Assembly (NCBI GenBank): GCA_937132065.1
Contig: CAKZNT010000083.1
Location: 1-51,123, forward strand
DNA: 51,123 nucleotides
DNA from: an uncultured Loktanella sp.
GTDB taxonomy: Bacteria; Pseudomonadota; Alphaproteobacteria; Rhodobacterales; Rhodobacteraceae
Reading direction: 5' to 3'
The notes below the pieces were generated by a model that worked only from the letters and a program-made list of their open reading frames with translations, was not told the DNA's origin and ran no database searches. Made by a program: the position numbers and the translations under genes. The first letter of the stretch is position 1. Every line of letters begins with the position of its first letter. Shown here one piece after another: positions 36,893 through 46,465 of this stretch.

Positions 36893-37516
36893 ATGGCCGC
36901 GCACGATAACTTTCACTCGCAACTTGTTGGCTGGTCCAAGATCATCTTGCCGCTAGGGGCGCTTGCCCTGTTATCGACGCTCTTTTTGTTCGCCCGCTCG
37001 GGCGCGGACACAACCAATATTCCTTTTGCGGAAATCGAGGCACTCGCGCGCGAGCAGCGGATCAATGCACCGCGCTTTTCTGGGGTTGCCGACAATGGGT
37101 CGATCATCGCCATCTCGGCGCAGTCGGCGCAACTCGCGCCCGATGCGCCCCACAAGGTCAATGTCGCAACGCTGGAACTCAACGTGGATGGCGCAGACGG
37201 CAGCAAACTCAGGGTCACAGCAATCGAGGGCGAAATCGACAGCCTTGCGCGAATTGCACGCCTCAAAGGATTGGCGCGGCTTGAAACATCAAGCGGGTAT
37301 TCAATGGAAACCAACGGGTTGACTGCAAACCTTGAAAGCGGCGTCATTAACTCCGATGGTGCGCTAGAAGTGCGCGCGCCATTCGGGCAGATTACCGCAG
37401 GGCAAGTGACCTTTGCGACGTCGGCAGACAACACAGGGCAGCAGATGCTTTTCACAAATGGGGTTCGGCTGATATACAGGCCCGACACCAGTAGCGCAGA
37501 GGATGCAAACGAATGA
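36893..37516 (+). CDS. lptC: LPS export protein LptC
   Basis: A 207-residue bitopic inner-membrane protein. One N-terminal membrane helix (about 17-34, IILPLGALALLSTLFLF) is followed by a beta-jellyroll periplasmic domain, part of the bridge passing LPS from LptBFG to LptA. Sequence conservation is weak, but position between kdsD and lptA and the topology make the call. It overlaps lptA by 4 bp. Confidence 0.92.
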   Translation: MAAHDNFHSQLVGWSKIILPLGALALLSTLFLFARSGADTTNIPFAEIEALAREQRINAPRFSGVADNGSIIAISAQSAQLAPDAPHKVNVATLELNVDGADGSKLRVTAIEGEIDSLARIARLKGLARLETSSGYSMETNGLTANLESGVINSDGALEVRAPFGQITAGQVTFATSADNTGQQMLFTNGVRLIYRPDTSSAEDANE

Positions 37517-37995
37517 AGCAATTGATCGGAGTTTTGACTGCACTTCTGCTGAGCAGCGCGGCCAGCGCGCAAACCAACATCAATCTTGGCGGCATTAGCG
37601 CGAACCCGAACGCACCCGTCGAAGTTTCCGCCGATAACCTCGCTGTTGATCAGGAAACAGGGTCCGCAACCTTCAGCGGCAATGTCGTGATCGGGCAAGG
37701 TAATCTGCGCATTTCCGCCGGAAGTGTTAGGGTGATTTACGCCGAAGCGACTGGCGACATCGCGCAATTGCTGGCCACTGGTGGCGTCACATTTGTGACC
37801 GATAGCGAGGCCGCAGAGGCACGCGAGGCCAATTACAACCTCACGTCTGGCATGCTGGTTCTGACAGGTGACGTGCTCCTGACACAGGGGGCTAGCGCGC
37901 TTTCCGCCGAGAAAATGACAATCAACCTCAGCACAGGCAGCGCACAAATGGCAGGCCGCGTGCGCACTGTATTCCAGCAAGACGGCGGAAACTAA
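37513..37995 (+). CDS. lptA: LPS transport periplasmic protein LptA
   Basis: 160 residues: signal peptide (MKQLIGVLTALLLSSAASA), then an OstA-like beta-jellyroll with VSADNLAVDQETGSATFSGNVVIGQGNLRI-type repeats of alternating polar and hydrophobic residues. It forms the periplasmic filament carrying LPS to LptDE. It overlaps lptB by one base. Confidence 0.95.
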   Translation: MKQLIGVLTALLLSSAASAQTNINLGGISANPNAPVEVSADNLAVDQETGSATFSGNVVIGQGNLRISAGSVRVIYAEATGDIAQLLATGGVTFVTDSEAAEAREANYNLTSGMLVLTGDVLLTQGASALSAEKMTINLSTGSAQMAGRVRTVFQQDGGN

Positions 37996-38756
37996 TGGGC
38001 GACGCACCAAACCTTACGGTCCAGGACGGCGATGCAGGGTTAGAGATCATCAACCTGCGCAAGAGCTATCGCAAACGCCTCGTGATCCGCGATGTGACGC
38101 TCAAGCTCGGGCGCGGAGAAGTCGTCGCACTTCTCGGGCCAAACGGATCGGGTAAAACGACCTGCTTTTACTCCATCGCAGGGCTTGTGACCCCCGAAAG
38201 CGGCAAGGTCATCATAGATGGTCGCGATGTCACAACGCTGCCGATGTATCGGCGCGCACGGCTTGGAATCGGGTATTTGCCGCAGGAAATGTCGATTTTT
38301 CGCGGCATGACCGTCGAAGATAATATCATGGCGATTCTCGAGATTTCGATTGCCGACAAGCGTAAACGGCGCAAACGACTCGAAGAGCTTTTGTCAGAGT
38401 TTTCCATTGAGCACCTGCGCCGCGCTTCGGCTCTTGCGCTGTCAGGCGGGGAGCGGCGGCGCGCCGAAATCGCGCGGTGCTTGGCCGCTGGGCCGAAATA
38501 TGTGCTACTTGACGAGCCTTTTGCAGGGGTTGATCCGATTGCTGTTGGTGAAATTCGGCATCTTGTTGCCGACCTCAAAAACCGCGGAATCGGCGTGCTG
38601 ATCACCGACCACAACGTGCAAGAAACGCTACAAATCGTTGATCGGGCGTATATTTTGCATGATGGCAAGGTTTTGATGAGCGGAACCACAGAAGAGGTCG
38701 TGCGCGACGAGAATGTGCGCCGCGTTTACCTCGGGAATAGCTTCAGGGTGACCTGA
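37995..38756 (+). CDS. lptB: LPS export ABC transporter ATP-binding protein LptB
   Basis: 253 residues. Walker A LLGPNGSGKTT, signature LSGGERRRAEIAR, Walker B YVLLDEPFAGVDP and switch His in ITDHNVQETL. It drives LPS extraction with LptF/LptG (not in this window). TAATG overlap with lptA. Confidence 0.98.
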   Translation: MGDAPNLTVQDGDAGLEIINLRKSYRKRLVIRDVTLKLGRGEVVALLGPNGSGKTTCFYSIAGLVTPESGKVIIDGRDVTTLPMYRRARLGIGYLPQEMSIFRGMTVEDNIMAILEISIADKRKRRKRLEELLSEFSIEHLRRASALALSGGERRRAEIARCLAAGPKYVLLDEPFAGVDPIAVGEIRHLVADLKNRGIGVLITDHNVQETLQIVDRAYILHDGKVLMSGTTEEVVRDENVRRVYLGNSFRVT

Positions 38757-38992
38757 ATTTCCCGAGAGTTAACCACTGCATCATTGACAAACCCCCCTCC
38801 GGTAGCGCCAAATGTAATAGATGACAGTTTCGATTTCCTCTCCTTTTGCGTGTCAGGCTCTTTTGCCTGATTTTAAGGATAATTTAACAAAATCGGATAG
38901 TTATCAAATTACACCACAGTGCTGCACAACCCCTTGAAGGGCTGAATACCCGTCACTTGTTGGCAGTCGAAATAACAAGAATTGGAGAAGAT

Positions 38993-39568
38993 ATGCGGTA
39001 TCAGGTCAGTGGAAAACAAATTGATGTAGGCGAGGCGCTACAGACGCATGTTGAAACCGAGCTAAGCGAGATTCTCAGCAAATACGCGGGCCGTCCTACC
39101 GATGCGCACGTCGTTTTCTCAAAATCCGGGCATGAATACGTTTGCGAGGCGGTCGTGCATCTTTCAACCGGCCTAACGGCACAGGCCACAGATCACGCCA
39201 ACGAAATTTACGCCGCCTTTGACGGTTGCTCCGAAAAAATGGACAAGCAATTGCGGCGCTATAAACGACGCCTCAAGGACCACCACAAGGAGCGTCCACA
39301 ACCAGTTGAACTTTCCGACGCAGGCTCCTATATCCTCGCTCCAAGTGATGAAACCAACGAAGACCAAGACGATACTGTCAACGCGATGATCGTCGCAGAG
39401 ATGGAAGAGAAAATTCAATCTCTATCGGTTGGTGAAGCGGTGATGCAAATGGAGCTCGCGGACAAACCCGTCCTCGTTTTCCGCAATGAAAAGCACGGTG
39501 GCGTAAACGTCGTCTATCGACGTGGTGACGGAAATATTGGCTGGATAGACCCACGCTCAACGGGTTGA
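38993..39568 (+). CDS. hpf: Ribosome hibernation promoting factor, long form
   Basis: 191 residues, the long form: an N-terminal RaiA/YfiA-type domain (1-105, MRYQVSGKQIDVGEALQTHVE) and a C-terminal dimerisation domain (about 130-190, ending GNIGWIDPR) that joins ribosomes into inactive 100S dimers. The ATG at 38993 has GGAGAAG upstream. The 236-bp gap before it is AT-rich and should hold its own promoter; no convincing -35/-10 pair was found. rpoN, which sits between lptB and hpf in many proteobacteria, is absent, as usual in this order. Confidence 0.95.
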   Translation: MRYQVSGKQIDVGEALQTHVETELSEILSKYAGRPTDAHVVFSKSGHEYVCEAVVHLSTGLTAQATDHANEIYAAFDGCSEKMDKQLRRYKRRLKDHHKERPQPVELSDAGSYILAPSDETNEDQDDTVNAMIVAEMEEKIQSLSVGEAVMQMELADKPVLVFRNEKHGGVNVVYRRGDGNIGWIDPRSTG

Positions 39569-39600
39569 TCTAGTTAGCCATCTGGCTGGAGAGATATAAA

Positions 39601-40065
39601 ATGTACCTTGGCGAAATTCTAAATCCCAATGCCGTGAAAATGATCAATTCTTGCACCAGCAAGAAGCGGCTGTTTCATGATCTGGGTGAACTCGCCGAGG
39701 GATGCTATACCCTCAATGCCACCAAGGTGATTGATGCGCTCATTGACCGCGAGGGTCTTGGCCCGACTGGCGTGGGTCATGGCATCGCCCTGCCGCACGC
39801 GCGCCTCGATTCTGTAACCACTGTCTGCGGGATGTTCTTGCGGCTCGAAAAACCACTGAACTTTGACTCCGTTGACCGTCAGCCAGTTGACCTCGTGTTT
39901 GCTCTTTTGGCGCCGCAGTCCGCAGGTGTCGAGCACCTCAAGGCGTTGGCGCTTGTTTCACGGACAATGCGCGATCCTGATGTCTGCGCAAAACTGCGGG
40001 CAAATAGCGACCCGACGATCCTGCACGCCATTCTGACAGAAGTGCAGTCAACACAAGCCGCCTAA
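39601..40065 (+). CDS. ptsN: Nitrogen-type PTS EIIA protein
   Basis: A 154-residue EIIA(Ntr) regulator. The phosphorylated histidine is in GVGHGIALPHARL. It integrates nitrogen and potassium status through the PTSNtr chain in proteobacteria. Follows hpf by 32 bp with GGAGAG upstream of the ATG. Its stop overlaps the convergent sulfotransferase stop by 2 bases (40063-40064). Confidence 0.96.
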   Translation: MYLGEILNPNAVKMINSCTSKKRLFHDLGELAEGCYTLNATKVIDALIDREGLGPTGVGHGIALPHARLDSVTTVCGMFLRLEKPLNFDSVDRQPVDLVFALLAPQSAGVEHLKALALVSRTMRDPDVCAKLRANSDPTILHAILTEVQSTQAA

Positions 40066-41501
40066 CGGGCGCGCCAGTCTCCAAATCCGAAGGCAACATA
40101 GTCGCGATTGCAGGCCTCTCGGGCTGCTGCCTCAATCTCGGGCGAATAGATCGCAGCCAGCCGTGCGGCAAACGGATCAGTGATGCGCATCGGCTCTGGC
40201 ATGCTTTCGAGGCCCAGCTGCGCAGCAAGCACCGCGAAATCTCCGCGAATGCGATCTTCCCGCAAAATCACGTCAGGCAACCCGAAGTTGGCCATGCCTT
40301 GCAAAAGCGTAAGCTGGCTCGCCCATGCACTATCCACACGAATGGCCGTTTGCGCCGCAAGGTTCGCCTTCAAAAACGTCAACCAAGACAAGAACGCCGC
40401 CTGATGCGCCTTCATATCATAGTTAAGATCGGTCTCTGGCTCCGCGCCAGCGTCAGGGATCGGGAGGTTGTGCACCTTGCGAAGCGTGGCGCGGATCTCT
40501 CGAAAACACCCTGCCCCTGTTTGCAAAATATGATGGCAAAACGCGGCGTGCGCACGCGCAAGCGGGTGACGTAAAACAGTGAAACTGCGATGCCCGACAT
40601 GCTTCCGCTTCCATTGGCGCAAGGAGTTCTGACCGAAATCGCGCAATACATCAGCGGCCTCTTTGCCATCCAAACGACCAAGCCAGTCACAAACCGCTTC
40701 GTCAGGGCCGCTCTTCATCGGCATAAACAGCAGGCCCGTTTTAGGCGCAGCAACAAACGTCGGGATCATCGGGCCGCGGCGGGGCTCGAAATTCGGGGTG
40801 CGCGTCAGGTTAAACCGATCAAGGCGCGCAAGCGTCTTCTCCATGTCCTCAAAGTTGGACACCTTCTCGGACATTGGCTTCGGGTTCTGCTTTTTCAGGG
40901 TCTTGTCCAGACCGTCAATCCGCGCGTCACAGCCAAGGTATTGCGCAAGGCCGTTCATCACTTCAACATCTTGCAGGTCTTCGTAAGCCACGTAGAACGC
41001 GGCCTGACCAGATCGTTGCAACCTGTTCAATAGCGAAACCTGAAACGTCTGAAGCGCCTCGAGGTGGGTCTCGAACTCATGCGGATCAAAGCTGACTTTC
41101 TCCGACTTTGCATGGGTCACATTGGTCAATTTCCACTGACCGGTCGCCGCCGCAATCTTCCAGCTGACATAGCTTTCAGCGGGGTTCCGTGTCAGAATAA
41201 TCTTTGCGCAACGAGGGTCCGCAAGACACGTCTCAAGCACGCGCCCGTCATGGTCATTAAAGAATCGAAAGCCGTTTAGACCCTCCGCCGCCTTCACCTT
41301 TTCGATCAAAGCCAGCGGATCGGCGTCACGCTGCTTTTGGGTCACGCCCAATAGTTTCTCGGTTTGCGGATACCCGATAAAATGCGGATTAAACGCCTCA
41401 CCAAGACAAGTCAGCCCATCAAAACGGTTGATGTTCGTCTCCAAAAAATTGGAGCCGGTGCGCATTTCGGCAAAAACAACAAAATAGTCAAAGGTGCTCA
41501 T
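40062..41501 (-). CDS. Two-domain sulfotransferase-like protein
   Basis: 479 residues that look like two sulfotransferase modules in tandem. The N-terminal one has FAEMRTGSNFLE (5'-PAPS loop, residues 10-21) and ILTRNPAESYVSWKIA (3'-phosphate binding, about 102-117). The C-terminal one has KTGLLFMPMKSGPDEAV (about 254-270) and FTVLRHPLARAHAAFCHHI (about 307-325), the same two elements in Sulfotransfer_2 style. It would sulfate a surface sugar with PAPS. It abuts the glycosyltransferase gene upstream with no gap, so they are likely coupled. Acceptor unknown; whether both modules are active is unknown. Confidence 0.82.
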   Translation of the reverse strand: MSTFDYFVVFAEMRTGSNFLETNINRFDGLTCLGEAFNPHFIGYPQTEKLLGVTQKQRDADPLALIEKVKAAEGLNGFRFFNDHDGRVLETCLADPRCAKIILTRNPAESYVSWKIAAATGQWKLTNVTHAKSEKVSFDPHEFETHLEALQTFQVSLLNRLQRSGQAAFYVAYEDLQDVEVMNGLAQYLGCDARIDGLDKTLKKQNPKPMSEKVSNFEDMEKTLARLDRFNLTRTPNFEPRRGPMIPTFVAAPKTGLLFMPMKSGPDEAVCDWLGRLDGKEAADVLRDFGQNSLRQWKRKHVGHRSFTVLRHPLARAHAAFCHHILQTGAGCFREIRATLRKVHNLPIPDAGAEPETDLNYDMKAHQAAFLSWLTFLKANLAAQTAIRVDSAWASQLTLLQGMANFGLPDVILREDRIRGDFAVLAAQLGLESMPEPMRITDPFAARLAAIYSPEIEAAAREACNRDYVAFGFGDWRAR

Positions 41502-43199
41502 TTAACGGACCAGATAAGGTTTGCGCGGCTTGGGTGGCGAATTAATATGCGTAGGGTCAACAGGGAAATCGCCCATAAGATAAGGGTGCATGCCTTGGTT
41601 TTTCAAATTCTGCAAGAACTGCGCAAAGCCCGTTAAATCAACCATGCGAGGGGCTTCGGTCAGACGCCGCACCGACTTGCCAGTCATTTCATCTACGATC
41701 AATTGCAGCGGCTCCATCGGCGCCTGAATAAACTCCGCCATCGTCCAGACGCGCACCCGCGCCTTCGTCCAAGGAGAGCGCAGCGCGTTGATATGCTCGT
41801 TTTCGACTTGCTGCAAATGCGCCGCCTCTTGGCGAATATCGGCAAAATTCCGATTGGACTGGAACAGCCGCACCGCCCAAGCACCCGAAATAACCGACAC
41901 GTTAGCATTCGGGTCACTGGCCAGAAGCCAACTGATATATTGCGAATCTTGCGGGCCAAATTGGAAACATTGCCGCTCGCCACGTGTGTTCCAGATCAGG
42001 TTCGTCAGGAACATCTGCGCGTTATAATCGCGCAATACGGGGTTATCGATCAAGGCGCCGCTAAACGACCCTTGCCGCCCGTCAAATTCGACACGATCCT
42101 TTGCATATAGATGGCCATGCACGCGTGTGCCCGTCACCTTGGCCAGCCACGGCTCAAAGTTCTCAAAAAGTTCGGTAAATCCCTCGAACACCGAAAAAGG
42201 GGCAGACGTAACGCCGTTTTCCCAGTCGCGGTTCGGATAACGGCTTTGCATGTATAGGCCCGGTCGGCCACGTGTGCGCCGCTCAACCGCCTTCGAGAAA
42301 ATGCGGTCGATCTTGCTCGGGTTCGGCTCTGCACCCTGCATCGCAAGGCCATCCTCGGTCAGGAATGTCTTATAAAGCCGCGTGGCATCCGGCCAGATCT
42401 TGCGCGCAACAAAGCAGTCAGACCGCCGCAATAGCTGCAAATGGTCGTCATAAAAGATATGCGGCTTGCCCTGAAAATCAAACTTCGAAAGCGTCAAAGA
42501 ACGGCTCTCGATATTACCAGAGTAAAGGCGGGCCAAGGTCTGGAAATAGCTCTCGTCGGGAATCCAGACTTTCTTGAAATAGCGATCGTATTTTTCGCGC
42601 TCGGGATCTTGCAGCATCGCTGACAATGTCTGGCGCGTCAGACACCACCACTGCGACCCCATGTGGGGGACCAGTCCTGCAGGCACGCGGCGCTTGAACC
42701 GCAGTAACCGTTGCAGCCTGACATAGCCGTCAAACATCCGCCGATTGGTTTTCCATGAGAACGGAAAGCGGAGCGTGAACCGTTCCGCATCCAGACCACC
42801 AACCGTCCATGAAACCTCGGATGTGGTCGCGCTTTCGATAAAATCAGTGCGCGGGCGGCTGTCCAAATATGTCACCAATTCGCGCACGGGGCGCAGCGGC
42901 ATACACGACCCCGATGCGAGATAAACATGGCGAACATCTGGAAAGTTTGCGAGCAGCATCGTCGCGGCAGATTGCGTGCCCGCCACAATGCCCCACGTGC
43001 CCCACTCACAAGGCTGACGGCGGCAAAACTTGATACGCTTCAGGTCGGACAGGCGCGCGACAAAATCGTCATGTGATTTCTGGTCAACATTCTTGTCAAT
43101 GTGGATCACAACAGGGCAACCACCCTTCACCCAATGCCGCGCAACCTGCTCGGCGCGATCAAAGGCATTGTGCACCAACATGATGACACCGACAGTCAT
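41502..43199 (-). CDS. GT14-like (core-2/I-branching type) glycosyltransferase
   Basis: 565 residues from the ATG at 43199, which forms an ATGA overlap with the gene upstream (an in-frame start 26 codons earlier would lie in that gene). The N-terminal 300 residues resemble beta-1,6-N-acetylglucosaminyltransferases: GVIMLVHNAFDRAEQVARH, VIHIDKNVD, YLASGSCMPLRP, GSQWWCLTR and IPDESYFQTLA. The C-terminal ~270 residues match no domain I can name; Roseobacter homologues carry DUF5927/5928-type tails. Acts on a surface glycan; linkage unproven. Confidence 0.82.
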   Translation of the reverse strand: MTVGVIMLVHNAFDRAEQVARHWVKGGCPVVIHIDKNVDQKSHDDFVARLSDLKRIKFCRRQPCEWGTWGIVAGTQSAATMLLANFPDVRHVYLASGSCMPLRPVRELVTYLDSRPRTDFIESATTSEVSWTVGGLDAERFTLRFPFSWKTNRRMFDGYVRLQRLLRFKRRVPAGLVPHMGSQWWCLTRQTLSAMLQDPEREKYDRYFKKVWIPDESYFQTLARLYSGNIESRSLTLSKFDFQGKPHIFYDDHLQLLRRSDCFVARKIWPDATRLYKTFLTEDGLAMQGAEPNPSKIDRIFSKAVERRTRGRPGLYMQSRYPNRDWENGVTSAPFSVFEGFTELFENFEPWLAKVTGTRVHGHLYAKDRVEFDGRQGSFSGALIDNPVLRDYNAQMFLTNLIWNTRGERQCFQFGPQDSQYISWLLASDPNANVSVISGAWAVRLFQSNRNFADIRQEAAHLQQVENEHINALRSPWTKARVRVWTMAEFIQAPMEPLQLIVDEMTGKSVRRLTEAPRMVDLTGFAQFLQNLKNQGMHPYLMGDFPVDPTHINSPPKPRKPYLVR

Positions 43200-44206
43200 G
43201 CCCAGTTCCCCTTCGACATCAGCCCCAGAATTTCGAGCTGCCGCCAGTTGATGTATTTCTCCGACCACTTGCACCACAAATCGGGGTTCATTTCCGACCC
43301 TTCGGCATATGCCTTATACTCGGCACTGCCATCATAGTGCTGACCGCGGATCATCTCCTCGCGGGCCTTTTCGCCAAAGGTGTTCAAAAACTTGGTATGG
43401 AGCAGAATGCCCGATGCCTTCTCGCCACCATCCTCGTCAAACACTAGGTTAAGTCCGCGCGGCAAAACCATATGGGTTGAACTGGCATAGGCATAGCGGC
43501 GCTGCCATTTGATCAACGGAACCTTGTTCAGGGCTGGCGCCTTTTCGGGCGTATCAGGAAAGAACGTGCGGGCGCGAGGGCCACCTTGAATCCATAGATT
43601 CCAGTAGGTCCAGTTACGCTTGATCGTGTAGTTGCCACTGTCAAACCAACTCGCCACCTCAAGCGGGTCTTGACCCGGCGTATAGGTCGTATTGCCGACC
43701 GGTCCCTTGGGGTACATATCCAGCAGCATCGCGCCAAAGGAACGGATCGCACATGAGTCGAGCCAATCAGTCAAAGCAGGAAGCGGGCGGGTATCGCAAA
43801 ACGGATAGATAAATAGCTCATCAGGATCGACATTCAGCGTCCAGTGATCGTGACCATATTTGCCGAGCAAGTAGTTCATCCAGTCCACGCCAAAGCGGGC
43901 ATCAAGATAGCTTTCGTCCGTATGCCACAGCGATACATCAGGCTGTTCGCGCAGATACTCCGTGCCGCCGTCGTCACTGCCGTTATCGACCATCAGGAAA
44001 TGCTTCACGCCAAGGTCACGGTAGTATTTCAAGAAATACGGAAGCCGCGGAAACTCGTTGCGAAAGGTCGAGAAAACCAGCACATCTTTTGATGCAATCT
44101 TGGAGGTGTTGTTGGATAGCGAACGCAATTCCTGCGCCTTCCGCAAGGCGCGGACCCGCCAACGCCTGCGCGCGACCCTCAAACGATATGACTGCCAGAC
44201 GTTCAC
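43196..44206 (-). CDS. Glycosyltransferase family 2-like protein (first paralogue)
   Basis: 336 residues. GT-A-like segments: DVLVFSTFRNEFPRLPYFLKYY, FLMVDNGSDDGGTEYL (nucleotide-sugar region) and NVDPDELFIYP (DxD-type metal motif). The GGPRARTFF and PLIKW blocks and THMVLPRGLNLVFD are shared with the product of 44377-45438, about half of all residues, so the two are paralogues. The first ~35 residues are arginine-rich. Donor and acceptor unknown. Confidence 0.85.
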   Translation of the reverse strand: MNVWQSYRLRVARRRWRVRALRKAQELRSLSNNTSKIASKDVLVFSTFRNEFPRLPYFLKYYRDLGVKHFLMVDNGSDDGGTEYLREQPDVSLWHTDESYLDARFGVDWMNYLLGKYGHDHWTLNVDPDELFIYPFCDTRPLPALTDWLDSCAIRSFGAMLLDMYPKGPVGNTTYTPGQDPLEVASWFDSGNYTIKRNWTYWNLWIQGGPRARTFFPDTPEKAPALNKVPLIKWQRRYAYASSTHMVLPRGLNLVFDEDGGEKASGILLHTKFLNTFGEKAREEMIRGQHYDGSAEYKAYAEGSEMNPDLWCKWSEKYINWRQLEILGLMSKGNWA

Positions 44207-44376
44207 CTAGCCTCCTGCGACTTCTTCATTGGTCGTCTCAAGTTACCCGATTACTGTAAACGATACCTTGCAGGCATAGAAACATTTCTGAACAGAAACC
44301 AGTGTTGGCTCGGATTGTTGATATATCTGAAACAGTAGTTGGCGATTTTGGCAATATTTTCAAGGATAAACGCCCG

Positions 44377-45438
44377 CTAGGTGGCGTCACCTTCAACCCA
44401 ATCCGCTGGCTCCATGAGCCCGCGCGCGACCAGATCAGCCCAACCGCAGTATTTTTGCGACGATTGCGTCCATAAAACAGGGTCGGCGACCAAGGCATCA
44501 TAGTATTTGGCATATTGCGCTGGATCACCAAAATGCTCTTGGCGCATCCGCTCTTCGGCAGACTTTTCAATGATCTCGTCAAGGAACTTGGTATGGAGCA
44601 AAACGCCGTTTGCCTTCACCTCGCCACGCAAATCATAGGTCTGGTTCAAATGGCGTGGCAACATCGTGTGCATCGAGCTGACATAGGTAAATCGGCGCGA
44701 CCAACGCACCAGCGGTATCTTGTTCAACGTTGGCGCGCGGTCAGGGTCATCGGCAAAAAACATGCGGGCACGCGGGCCGCCCTGCACCCAAAGGTTCCAA
44801 TATTTCGGCTGCAACTGCGCCCAGTAAGGTGACGCATCATACCAGCCAAGCGCCTCCGTGGGATCATCACCCGCTTGATATACCGCGCCGCTCAACGGGC
44901 CTTGCGGGTAAAGGTCAAGCATCGTCGCGCCAAAGCTAACGCGCCCTTTCTTATCCAGCCAAGATGTCAGTTGCCGCAAGTCACGGGTGTCGTGCGCGGG
45001 GTAAATCAATAACTCGTCCGCATCGACGGTGACACTCCAGTGGCCATGCGCATGCTTGCGCTGCAACGCGCCCAGCCAGTCCATACCAAATCGGGTCTTG
45101 CGGTAACTCTCGTCCGTCTGCCAAACCGACACGTCCTCCTGCTTCGCCAGGTAGGCGAGCGATCCGTCATCACTGTCATTCACAACAATCAGGAAATGGG
45201 CCACGCCAAGCTTGCGATAATGCGCGAGCCAGAACGGAAGCCGCGCGGCCTCGTTGCGAACGCATGAAAAGCAAAGGATATCCGCTGGCTGAATACTGGC
45301 GGTGCGATCAACAACAGAGTCTAATTTCAGACCCTTTCGCCATGATCGGGCCAAGAGGGCACGGCGGTTCCAGCGCAACTTATAGGCCGCCCAAAGGGTA
45401 TCGGTCCGCTTACCACGAGAGGTGGTTTTCGAACCCAT
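44377..45438 (-). CDS. Glycosyltransferase family 2-like protein (second paralogue)
   Basis: 353 residues with ILCFSCVRNEAARLPFWLAHY, FLIVVNDSDDGSLAYL and TVDADELLIYP, and the same later blocks as its paralogue downstream. It begins 8 bp after galU, so UDP-glucose or a derived sugar is a plausible donor. A 170-bp gap separates it from the next glycosyltransferase; that gap holds a short TTTCTG-AA-CAGAAA inverted repeat (44285-44298) and no clear terminator. Confidence 0.85.
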   Translation of the reverse strand: MGSKTTSRGKRTDTLWAAYKLRWNRRALLARSWRKGLKLDSVVDRTASIQPADILCFSCVRNEAARLPFWLAHYRKLGVAHFLIVVNDSDDGSLAYLAKQEDVSVWQTDESYRKTRFGMDWLGALQRKHAHGHWSVTVDADELLIYPAHDTRDLRQLTSWLDKKGRVSFGATMLDLYPQGPLSGAVYQAGDDPTEALGWYDASPYWAQLQPKYWNLWVQGGPRARMFFADDPDRAPTLNKIPLVRWSRRFTYVSSMHTMLPRHLNQTYDLRGEVKANGVLLHTKFLDEIIEKSAEERMRQEHFGDPAQYAKYYDALVADPVLWTQSSQKYCGWADLVARGLMEPADWVEGDAT

Positions 45439-45446
45439 TCGGCCCC

Positions 45447-46340
45447 CTATTTCGACGCGTTACGCTGCGCGACCAGTTCAGTCAGATAATCACCGAACTC
45501 GTCTGCCAAATCTTCACGCCCGAGCGCAAAAGACACCATTGCCTGCAAATACCCGGCCTTAGAGCCGCAATCAAAGCGCTGACCCTGAAAGCGGTAACCA
45601 AAGACATCGCGGCCCTCAATCATCTCTTGCGCAATCGCATCGGTGAGCTGGAATTCTCCGCCTGCACCCTTTTCAACGCGGTTGATGTTTTTAAGAACGT
45701 CAGGCGATAGAATATAACGGCCAATCACCGCAAGGTTTGACGGCGCTTCACCTGCCGCTGGTTTTTCAACCATACCTTTAACCTTCACGACGGCGCCGTC
45801 CTGACTTTCGACGTCGAGCACACCGTAAGACGAGGCGCGCTCGGGGGCGACTTCCATCGTTGCAACCATGCTACCACCGGTTTCCTGATAGGCCTCGACC
45901 ATCTGCTGCAAGCACGGCTTTTCCGCCGCGATCACATCGTCGGGCAGAATAACCGCAAACGGCTCGTTCCCGACAAGACGGCGGGCACACGATACCGCGT
46001 GACCCAGCCCAAGCGGCTTATGCTGCCGCAGATAGGCAATCGACCCGCTTTCCATATTCGTGTTGCGTAAAATCTCGAGCAACTCGGTCTTTCCCGACTT
46101 GCGCAATGACGACTCAAGGTCTGGCGCATGGTCGAAATAATCCTCAAGCGCCGATTTCCCGCGAGAGGTGACAAAGATAAAATCCTTGATCCCCGCCGCA
46201 CGGGCCTCATCAATCGCATATTGAATCAACGGGCGGTCGACCAACGTCATGATCTCTTTTGGGACCGACTTTGTCGCAGGCAAAAACCGTGTGCCAAGTC
46301 CTGCCACCGGGAAAATGGCTTTTGTTACGCGTCTTTTCAT
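45447..46340 (-). CDS. galU: UTP-glucose-1-phosphate uridylyltransferase
   Basis: Makes UDP-glucose. 297 residues: FPVAGLGTRFLPATKSVPKEI (nucleotide-binding loop and the catalytic Lys), VDRPLIQYAIDEA, VILPDDVI and GMVEKP. Full length. Together with pgm (11196-12812) it completes glucose 6-phosphate to UDP-glucose. Leads the glycosyltransferase genes that follow on the same strand. Confidence 0.97.
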   Translation of the reverse strand: MKRRVTKAIFPVAGLGTRFLPATKSVPKEIMTLVDRPLIQYAIDEARAAGIKDFIFVTSRGKSALEDYFDHAPDLESSLRKSGKTELLEILRNTNMESGSIAYLRQHKPLGLGHAVSCARRLVGNEPFAVILPDDVIAAEKPCLQQMVEAYQETGGSMVATMEVAPERASSYGVLDVESQDGAVVKVKGMVEKPAAGEAPSNLAVIGRYILSPDVLKNINRVEKGAGGEFQLTDAIAQEMIEGRDVFGYRFQGQRFDCGSKAGYLQAMVSFALGREDLADEFGDYLTELVAQRNASK

Positions 46341-46465
46341 CTTTACTACCCGCTCAGTCTTTTCGTTATTTTGGTCGTATACCTGTTAAATACGGCAATA
46401 TCACGGCCCGTGACTCCGCTAAAGGCGCGATTTTTCAATCCGCGAGGCAAGAGGCCGCACTTTGA

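Noticed and set aside
38784..38818. TTGACA followed by TGTAAT as a possible hpf promoter
   Set aside because: The spacer is 23 bp, too long for a standard sigma-70 promoter.
46404..46418. TCACGG-C-CCGTGA palindrome between kdsB and galU
   Set aside because: Only 13 bp with no room for a loop and no T run; not convincing as terminator or operator.
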